Below, piece after piece: positions 6,343 through 11,489 of a stretch of DNA of 11,489 nucleotides. Under the pieces are notes generated by a model. The model worked only from the letters and a program-made list of their open reading frames with translations, was not told where the DNA came from and ran no database searches. The DNA is from an uncultured Lachnoclostridium sp. (lineage in GTDB: Bacteria; Bacillota; Clostridia; Lachnospirales; Lachnospiraceae), in contig CABQJX010000091.1 in NCBI GenBank assembly GCA_902464595.1, positions 1 through 11,489 on the forward strand, given 5' to 3'. The first letter of the stretch is position 1. The number at the start of each line of letters is the position of its first letter. The translations under genes were made by a program, and so were the position numbers.

Positions 6343-6651
6343 ATGAAGATGTATCTCATCAGCGATAACGTGGACACCTGGACAGGCATGCGCCTGGCAG
6401 GTGTGGAGGGAGCCGTCATTCATACGAGGGAAGAGTTAAGGGAAGAACTGGATAAAGCCCTGGCCGATAAATCCATTGGAATCATCCTGCTGACTGAGAA
6501 ATTTGGCAGGGAGTTCCCCGAGATTATTGACAACGTGAAGCTGGAACGGAAGTTCCCGCTGATCGTGGAGATCCCGGACCGCCATGGAACCGGCCGCAAG
6601 CCGGACTTTATCACCTCCTATGTCAATGAGGCCATTGGATTAAAGCTTTAA
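6343..6651 (+). CDS. V-type ATPase subunit F (central shaft, NtpG-type)
   Basis: Subunit F binds the D shaft and helps transmit rotation. One copy is present per complex. The 102-residue product has the Rossmann-like alternating pattern of the family. It has an N-terminal strand and acidic turn (MYLISDNVDT, 3-12), then AGVEGAVI (19-26), a helix with REELREELDKAL, the central strand IGIILLTEKF (45-54), the PLIVEIPD strand (72-79), and a C-terminal helix YVNEAIGLKL. The length (about 100) is typical. The gap after the K stop is only four bases. The nearest ribosome-binding-like sequence is a weak AGG at 6326-6328 inside the K gene, so translation probably depends on ribosomes finishing K. E. 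hirae calls this subunit NtpG, so I leave the symbol empty to avoid confusion. Confidence 0.92.
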   Translation: MKMYLISDNVDTWTGMRLAGVEGAVIHTREELREELDKALADKSIGIILLTEKFGREFPEIIDNVKLERKFPLIVEIPDRHGTGRKPDFITSYVNEAIGLKL

Positions 6652-6673
6652 GCTCCATACAACAAGACGGAGC
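6652..6673 (+). repeat. short inverted repeat between F and E genes
   Basis: GCTCC (6652-6656) and GGAGC (6669-6673) can form a 5-bp stem with a 12-base loop immediately after the F stop codon. The F stop itself closes a 12-bp palindrome, TTAAAGCTTTAA (6640-6651). There is no T tract, so termination is unlikely. It may only be a small mRNA hairpin. Confidence 0.4.
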
Positions 6674-6701
6674 CAAAAGGATAGAAGGAAGGTGAATCAG
6701 C

Positions 6702-7295
6702 TTGACAACAGAAGAAAAGTTAAAGCATTTCCAGGACATCTGTATGACCGACGCCAGGGAGCGGGGGGCAAAGATGCTGGACGAATATATGAGGGCTATG
6801 GACGCTTCCTTTGAGGAGCATAAAGCGGATGCCAGAAGGCGGGCTGATATGCAGGTAGCGGCAGAGACAGAAAAGCTGGAGCGGGAGATCAATAAGCGCT
6901 TGTCCATCGGCCAGCTGGATCTGAAACGGGAGGCCAGCCGCAGGCAGGAGGAGCTAAAGGACAAGCTGTTTGTGGAGCTTCGTGACAGATTGGCTAATTT
7001 TATGGAGACCCAGGAGTATCAGCGCCTGTTAGAGCGGCAGGTAAGGGCGGAAAAGGAATTTGCCGGGGACGAGGAGCTGGTGATCTATATGGATCCGTCA
7101 GACGAGGATAAGGTACAAAGGATCGCCATGCATCACAATGCAGTTATCAAGATCAGCGAATATTCCTTTAACGGGGGGACGAGAGCTGTCATCCCCGGAA
7201 AACATATTTTGATCGACAACTCATTTAAGACCCGTCTGGACGAGGCACGTCATGAGTTTAAATTTGATCTGACAGGAGGAAAACAGCGTGGCTAA
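6702..7295 (+). CDS. ntpE: V-type ATPase subunit E (peripheral stalk)
   Basis: Subunit E pairs with the G-type coiled-coil protein to form the peripheral stalk linking subunit I to the top of the A/B hexamer. The 197-residue product has a long charged N-terminal coiled coil (about 1-105, rich in Glu, Arg and Lys). A small C-terminal alpha/beta domain follows, with the family signature FNGGTRAVIP (156-165), IDNSF (171-175) and RLDEAR (178-183). The length is typical. The start is a TTG at 6702, preceded six bases earlier by AAGGTGA (6689-6695) within a longer purine run. The first in-frame ATG (codon 15) would cut into the helix and has no such site. The last eight bases overlap the start of the A subunit gene, and the A ribosome binding site lies within this gene's end. 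Confidence 0.94.
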   Translation: MTTEEKLKHFQDICMTDARERGAKMLDEYMRAMDASFEEHKADARRRADMQVAAETEKLEREINKRLSIGQLDLKREASRRQEELKDKLFVELRDRLANFMETQEYQRLLERQVRAEKEFAGDEELVIYMDPSDEDKVQRIAMHHNAVIKISEYSFNGGTRAVIPGKHILIDNSFKTRLDEARHEFKFDLTGGKQRG

Positions 7296-9054
7296 GACAG
7301 GTGTGATTTATGGAATTAACGGCCCGGTGGTTTCCCTGCGGGGCGATGCAGGATTCCAGATGAACGAGATGGTTTACGTGGGAGAGGAAAAGCTGGTAGG
7401 AGAGGTTATCGGCCTTACCTCAGAAAAGACTACGATCCAGGTTTACGAGGAAACCAGCGGCATAAAGCCGGGTGAGATTGTTGTGGGAACAGGTTCTCCC
7501 GTATCCGTCACTCTTGCGCCGGGGATTTTGAGTAATATTTTTGATGGGATCGAGCGCCCTCTCAGTGAGATCGCAAAGGGAAGCGGTTACTATATCAGCC
7601 GCGGTATTTCTGTCAACAGTCTGGATACTTCCAAAAAATGGGATGCCCATATGACTGTGAAGGCAGGAGACCGGCTGATGCCGGGAACCATTATTGCAGA
7701 GGTTCCTGAGACAAGGGCCATTGTCCATAAGGTAATGGTTCCTCCTGACGTGGAGGGATATGTGCTGGATGTGGTTCCTGACGGTCAGTATACCATTGAG
7801 GAGCCCCTCCTTACCTTACAGATGATGGACGGAACAGAGCGGAAGCTGACCATGACCCAGAAATGGCCTATCCGCAAGGCGAGACCGTCGGCAAAGCGTT
7901 TTCCGGCTGTCAAGCCCCTGATTACAGGACAGCGTATCCTGGACACCATGTTCCCGCTGGCAAAGGGAGGAACCGCCGCCATTCCAGGAGGATTTGGTAC
8001 GGGAAAAACTATGACCCAGCATCAGGTTGCAAAGTGGTCCGATGCGGATGTGATCATCTATATCGGATGCGGAGAGCGAGGCAATGAGATGACCCAGGTT
8101 CTGGAAGAATTTTCCGAACTGATCGATCCCAAGAGCGGCAATCCACTGATGGACCGGACGACCCTTATTGCCAATACCTCTAATATGCCGGTAGCTGCCC
8201 GTGAGGCCAGCCTGTACTCCGGCCTGACATTGGCTGAATACTACAGGGATATGGGATACCATGTGGCGATCATGGCTGATTCTACATCCCGCTGGGCAGA
8301 GGCTCTTAGGGAGCTTTCCGGCCGTCTGGAGGAGATGCCTGCGGAGGAAGGCTTCCCCGCCTATCTGGCCTCCCGCCTTTCCGCCTTTTATGAGAGAGCT
8401 GGGATGATGCAGAATTTAAACGGAACAGAGGGCTCTGTCACCATTATCGGGGCTGTGTCTCCTCAGGGAGGCGATTTTTCTGAGCCTGTGACCATGAATA
8501 CCAAGCGGTTTGTCCGCTGCTTCTGGGGACTGGATAAGTCCTTAGCCTACGCCAGACACTTCCCTGCAATCCACTGGCTTACCAGCTATTCTGAATATGT
8601 GAATGATCTGGCTCCATGGTATATGGATCATGTGGATAAGCGGTTTGTAGACGATCGGAACCAGCTTATGGCGCTGTTAGTGCAGGAGAGCAGCCTAATG
8701 GAGATCGTAAAGCTTATCGGCTCCGATGTGCTTCCTGATGACCAAAAGCTGGTTCTGGAGATCGCCAGGGTGATACGTCTGGGATTTTTACAGCAGAATG
8801 CATTTCATAAGGATGATACTTCTGTGCCTCTGCTCAAGCAGTTTAAGATGATGGAAGTGATCCTGTACCTCTACAAAAAGGCCAGGGCCCTGGTTTCTAT
8901 GGGAATGCCCATGTCGGTGTTAAAAGAGGAGAATATATTCGATAAAGTTATTTCCATCAAATATGATGTGCCAAACGACAAAATGGAAATGTTTGACGAT
9001 TACATGAAGATGATTGACGGTTTTTATGACCGGGTGATGGAACGGAACGCATAA
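7288..9054 (+). CDS. ntpA: V-type ATPase catalytic subunit A
   Basis: Subunit A hydrolyses ATP to drive rotation and ion pumping. The 588-residue product shows an N-terminal beta-barrel (about 1-70), the extra non-homologous region found in A but not B (about 110-190), and the nucleotide-binding domain. Walker A is GGFGTGKT (234-241, K240). GERGNE holds the likely catalytic glutamate E263. The Walker B strand HVAIMADSTSRW places D331 at its end. The C-terminal helical domain is complete. The length is typical for bacterial A subunits (about 590). It starts with GTG at 7288, eight bases after AGGAGG (7274-7279), inside the last codons of subunit E. This 8-base overlap predicts translational coupling. 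Every hallmark residue looks intact, so the enzyme should be active. Confidence 0.98.
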   Translation: MAKTGVIYGINGPVVSLRGDAGFQMNEMVYVGEEKLVGEVIGLTSEKTTIQVYEETSGIKPGEIVVGTGSPVSVTLAPGILSNIFDGIERPLSEIAKGSGYYISRGISVNSLDTSKKWDAHMTVKAGDRLMPGTIIAEVPETRAIVHKVMVPPDVEGYVLDVVPDGQYTIEEPLLTLQMMDGTERKLTMTQKWPIRKARPSAKRFPAVKPLITGQRILDTMFPLAKGGTAAIPGGFGTGKTMTQHQVAKWSDADVIIYIGCGERGNEMTQVLEEFSELIDPKSGNPLMDRTTLIANTSNMPVAAREASLYSGLTLAEYYRDMGYHVAIMADSTSRWAEALRELSGRLEEMPAEEGFPAYLASRLSAFYERAGMMQNLNGTEGSVTIIGAVSPQGGDFSEPVTMNTKRFVRCFWGLDKSLAYARHFPAIHWLTSYSEYVNDLAPWYMDHVDKRFVDDRNQLMALLVQESSLMEIVKLIGSDVLPDDQKLVLEIARVIRLGFLQQNAFHKDDTSVPLLKQFKMMEVILYLYKKARALVSMGMPMSVLKEENIFDKVISIKYDVPNDKMEMFDDYMKMIDGFYDRVMERNA

Positions 9055-9067
9055 AGGAGGGACGCAT

Positions 9068-10459
9068 ATGGCAATTGAATATTTAGGTTTAAGCGAGATC
9101 AACGGCCCTCTGGTAGTTCTGGAGGGGGTTCAGAATGCAGCCTACGATGAGATCGTGGAAATGACCGTTGGGGAGGATACCCATAAAATAGGACGTATTA
9201 TCGAGCTGTATGGGGATAAGGCCATTATCCAGGTTTTTGAGGGAACAGAAGGCATGGCCCTGCGCAATACCCATACCAGGCTGACGGGACACCCTATGGA
9301 GATCGAGGTTTCTGAGGAAATGCTGGGGCGTACCTTTAACGGGATCGGACAGCCCATTGACGGTTTAGGGGATATTATTTCCGACGTCCGTCTGGACATT
9401 AACGGAAAGCCTTTAAACCCGGTGACCCGGGAGTATCCCAGAAACTATATCCGTACTGGTATCTCTGCCATTGATGGTCTGACCACCCTGATCCGTGGCC
9501 AGAAGCTTCCTATTTTTTCCGGAAATGGACTTCCCCACGACCAGCTGGCGGCCCAGATCGTAAAGCAGGCATCTCTGGGAGATGATTCAGATGAGAAATT
9601 TGCCATTGTCTTTGGCGCAATGGGAGTAAAGTACGATGTAGCTGACTTTTTCCGCCGAACCTTTGAGGAGAGCGGCGTATCGGAGCATGTAGCTATGTTT
9701 ATCAACCTGGCAAACGATCCGGTGGTGGAGCGTCTGATCACCCCGAAGATCGCCTTGACGCTGGCGGAGTACCTGGCCTTTGAGAAGGGAATGCATATCC
9801 TGGTGATCCTGACAGATATGACTTCCTATGCGGAGGCTATGCGTGAGGTTTCCTCCTCCAAGGGCGAGATCCCCTCCAGAAAGGGATTCCCAGGTTATCT
9901 GTACAGCGACCTGGCTTCCCTTTATGAGAGAGCTGGGATCGTGGCCGGCAGAAAGGGGTCTGTGACCCAGATTCCCATTCTCACCATGCCAAATGACGAT
10001 ATTACCCATCCTATCCCGGATCTGACAGGTTACATCACAGAGGGGCAGATCGTTCTGGACCGCCAGCTCAATGGACAGAATATTTACCCTCCCATCAATG
10101 TGCTTCCCTCTCTGTCCCGACTGATGAAAGACGGCATCGGCGAGGGCTACACAAGAAGGGATCACCAGGATGTGGCCAATCAGCTGTTTTCCTGCTATGC
10201 GAAGGTGGGAGACGCCAGGGCTTTGGCATCGGTTATCGGTGAGGATGAACTGTCCCCTACGGACAAGAAATATCTGGAGTTTGGAAAGGCCTTTGAGGAG
10301 CATTTTGTGGGCCAGGATCCCCACGAAAACCGGACGATCCTGGATACGCTGGCCATTGGCTGGGATCTGTTAGGAATGCTGCCCAGGGAGGAATTAGACC
10401 GTATTGATACGAAGGTGTTAGATCAGTACTACAGGCCGTCTGACAGCGCGAAGGAGTGA
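9068..10459 (+). CDS. ntpB: V-type ATPase regulatory (non-catalytic) subunit B
   Basis: Subunit B alternates with A in the hexamer and completes the catalytic sites at the A/B interface. The 463-residue product has the usual N-terminal barrel (YLGLSEINGPLVVLEG), GRTFNGIGQPIDG (about 96-108), and a degenerate nucleotide loop SGNGLPHDQ (151-159) in place of Walker A, which marks it as non-catalytic. YPPINVLPSLSRLMKDG includes R351, the probable arginine finger that reaches into the A site (R350 in E. hirae B). ERAGI and PNDDITHPIPDLTGYITEG are typical B signatures. The length matches the family (about 460). The ribosome binding site AAAGGAGG (9053-9060) overlaps the A stop codon, and the ATG is seven bases later. 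The gap to A is 13 bases. Confidence 0.98.
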   Translation: MAIEYLGLSEINGPLVVLEGVQNAAYDEIVEMTVGEDTHKIGRIIELYGDKAIIQVFEGTEGMALRNTHTRLTGHPMEIEVSEEMLGRTFNGIGQPIDGLGDIISDVRLDINGKPLNPVTREYPRNYIRTGISAIDGLTTLIRGQKLPIFSGNGLPHDQLAAQIVKQASLGDDSDEKFAIVFGAMGVKYDVADFFRRTFEESGVSEHVAMFINLANDPVVERLITPKIALTLAEYLAFEKGMHILVILTDMTSYAEAMREVSSSKGEIPSRKGFPGYLYSDLASLYERAGIVAGRKGSVTQIPILTMPNDDITHPIPDLTGYITEGQIVLDRQLNGQNIYPPINVLPSLSRLMKDGIGEGYTRRDHQDVANQLFSCYAKVGDARALASVIGEDELSPTDKKYLEFGKAFEEHFVGQDPHENRTILDTLAIGWDLLGMLPREELDRIDTKVLDQYYRPSDSAKE

Positions 10460-10464
10460 TATAA

Positions 10465-11088
10465 ATGGATCCAAATACATTCCCCACCAAGGGAAACCTG
10501 ATCGCAGCAAAGAACTCCCTGGGGCTGGCTTACATGGGCTACGGCCTTATGGATAAAAAGAGGAATATCCTGATCCGGGAGCTGATGGGGCTGATCGACG
10601 AGGCAAAGGGGATCCAGTCTGAGATCGACAGTACCTTCAGCGCTGCTTATGAGGCCCTCCAAAAGGCCAATATTGAAATGGGCATCCATTACGTACAGGA
10701 GATCGGAGCTTCCGTTCCGGTGGACGACCGGGTAAAGATCAAGGCCAGGAGCATCATGGGGACAGAGATCCCCCTGGTACAGCATGAGGAGCTTCCATTG
10801 GCCCTGACATACGGATTTTACAATACTACCCAGGCATTGGACGAGGCCCGGTATCACTTTGAGAAGGTGAAGGAGCTGACCATCAAGCTGTCTATGGTGG
10901 AAAATTCCGCTTACCGGCTGGCCAACTCGATTAAAAAGACACAGAAACGGGCCAATGCATTAAAGAATATTACGATCCCTCATTATGAGGAATTGAGCAA
11001 GTCCATTTCCAACGCTTTGGAGGAAAAGGAGAGGGAGGAATTTACGCGTTTGAAAGTGATCAAGCGCAATAAGGAGAAGGGGGAATAA
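10465..11088 (+). CDS. ntpD: V-type ATPase subunit D (central rotor shaft)
   Basis: Subunit D is the long coiled-coil axle (equivalent in role to F-type gamma) that turns inside the A/B hexamer and with subunit F links it to subunit C. The 207-residue product has the typical N-terminal helix TKGNLIAAKNSLGLAYMGYGLMDKKR (about 7-32). It also has a central variable region and a C-terminal helix with YRLANSIKKTQKRANALKNI followed by IPHYEE, a hallmark of the family. The length (about 200-210) is normal. AAGGAG (10451-10456) lies in the last B codons, eight bases before the ATG, and the gap is five bases. As last ATPase gene it completes the set. mazG begins one base after its stop. Confidence 0.97.
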   Translation: MDPNTFPTKGNLIAAKNSLGLAYMGYGLMDKKRNILIRELMGLIDEAKGIQSEIDSTFSAAYEALQKANIEMGIHYVQEIGASVPVDDRVKIKARSIMGTEIPLVQHEELPLALTYGFYNTTQALDEARYHFEKVKELTIKLSMVENSAYRLANSIKKTQKRANALKNITIPHYEELSKSISNALEEKEREEFTRLKVIKRNKEKGE

Positions 11089-11089
11089 G

Positions 11090-11470
11090 ATGTATACCTT
11101 TGAGGAGCTTGTGGGGATCATAGCCAAACTGCGGTCGCCGGAAGGCTGTCCGTGGGATCGGGCTCAGACCTTTGAGAGCCTGAAGAAGTGCCTGGCAGAG
11201 GAGACAGAGGAGGTTTTCCAGGCAGTGGATCACCAGGATATGGAAAATCTATGTGAGGAGTTGGGGGACGTCCTCCTTCAGGTGGTGCTGAACAGCCAGA
11301 TCGCGAAAGAAAAAGGGGCCTTTTCCATAGAAGATGTGATCGACGGATTAGGCCGGAAAATGGTGCGCAGACACCCTCATGTATTCGGCGATGTAAAGGT
11401 AAATTCCATAGAGGAAGGAGCCGCTCTCTGGCAGCAGATAAAAATGCAGGAAAAAGCCAAAAAACCTTGA
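11090..11470 (+). CDS. mazG: MazG-type nucleoside triphosphate pyrophosphohydrolase (single domain)
   Basis: MazG enzymes hydrolyse (d)NTPs to the monophosphate and pyrophosphate, removing damaged or unwanted nucleotides. The 126-residue product carries one all-alpha MazG domain. The N-terminal CPWDRAQTFESL (20-31) is the classic substrate-side motif. Metal-binding acidic pairs are seen in EETEE (E38 and E41) and EELGD (E57 and D60). KMVRRHPHVFGD (90-101) is also typical. Escherichia coli MazG has two such domains (about 260 residues). This one ends after the first, at a proper stop, so it is a natural short form and not a truncation caused by the window edge. The ATG overlaps the purine-rich end of subunit D with GGGGG (11079-11083) six bases before it. 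The gap is one base, so it is likely read from the ATPase message. Confidence 0.94.
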   Translation: MYTFEELVGIIAKLRSPEGCPWDRAQTFESLKKCLAEETEEVFQAVDHQDMENLCEELGDVLLQVVLNSQIAKEKGAFSIEDVIDGLGRKMVRRHPHVFGDVKVNSIEEGAALWQQIKMQEKAKKP

Positions 11471-11472
11471 CA
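11467..11472 (+). promoter_or_regulatory. TTGACA box at the right edge, probable -35 of the next gene
   Basis: A perfect TTGACA overlaps the mazG stop codon (TGA at 11468-11470). The expected -10 would fall at about 11490-11495, just beyond the window. In related clostridia mazG is often followed by a gene for a small HU-type DNA-binding protein, a plausible target, but nothing of that gene is visible here. Confidence 0.45.
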
Positions 11473-11489
11473 AATCATAGCAAAACAGA

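Noticed and set aside
7816..8262. Minus-strand open frame of 148 codons inside the A subunit gene
   Set aside because: It is antisense to the catalytic core of subunit A and has no independent sign of coding.
9587..10324. Minus-strand open frame of 245 codons inside the B subunit gene
   Set aside because: It is fully antisense to a strongly conserved gene, and no promoter or binding site precedes it. Long antisense frames are common opposite GC-ending codons.
1..11489. CRISPR arrays, insertion sequences, tRNA or rRNA genes, prophage or defence system
   Set aside because: No regularly spaced repeats, transposase, integrase, attachment-site repeats or structural RNA signatures were seen on either strand.

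Overview
The window looks like chromosomal DNA from an anaerobic Firmicute, most likely a Lachnospiraceae-type clostridium. Three things suggest this: strong AGGAGG-type ribosome binding sites, mixed ATG/GTG/TTG starts, and a bacterial V-type (A/V-type) ATPase operon followed directly by a single-domain mazG. The genus cannot be fixed from this sequence alone.

Left part (1-1010): a leftward transcription unit. trmB (tRNA m7G46 methyltransferase) lies at 371-1009 on the minus strand, with a clear extended -10 promoter upstream. It is followed by a possible 49-residue ORF (146-295) and then a two-part inverted repeat with a T tract (65-133) that probably ends the unit. The first 51 bases may be the tail of a convergent gene running in from the left.

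Middle part (1010-2512): a divergent promoter region, then one rightward gene (1219-2205). It encodes an unusual modular protein: a DUF4145/HEPN-like N-terminal helical domain, a long basic Ser/Pro/Arg-rich linker, one transmembrane helix, a Thr/Pro/Glu-rich stalk and a C-terminal bacterial SH3 domain. A strong terminator hairpin follows at 2309-2343. The next bases hold a candidate promoter and a long leader hairpin that ends just before the first ribosome binding site of the ATPase operon.

Right part (2513-11470): a complete nine-gene V-type ATPase operon in the order G/H-like stalk, C, I, K, F, E, A, B, D. The products form the whole rotary machine. A and B make the catalytic hexamer, D and F the central shaft, C the adaptor to the ring, E and G the peripheral stalks, and I and K the membrane ion channel and rotor ring. 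Most junctions are tight or overlapping, with the ribosome binding site of one gene inside the end of the previous one. The two larger gaps lie before K and before E, and both carry a strong ribosome binding site. mazG begins one base after the D stop codon and is probably cotranscribed. A TTGACA box overlaps the mazG stop at the right edge and probably belongs to the next gene's promoter.

Most of the window is ordinary housekeeping DNA. The parts most worth a second look are the HEPN-like/SH3 membrane protein, the 49-residue ORF behind trmB, the operon leader hairpin, and a rotor-ring subunit that appears to lack two of the Na+ ligands known from Enterococcus hirae. I found no CRISPR array, insertion sequence, tRNA, rRNA or clear horizontal-transfer signature.
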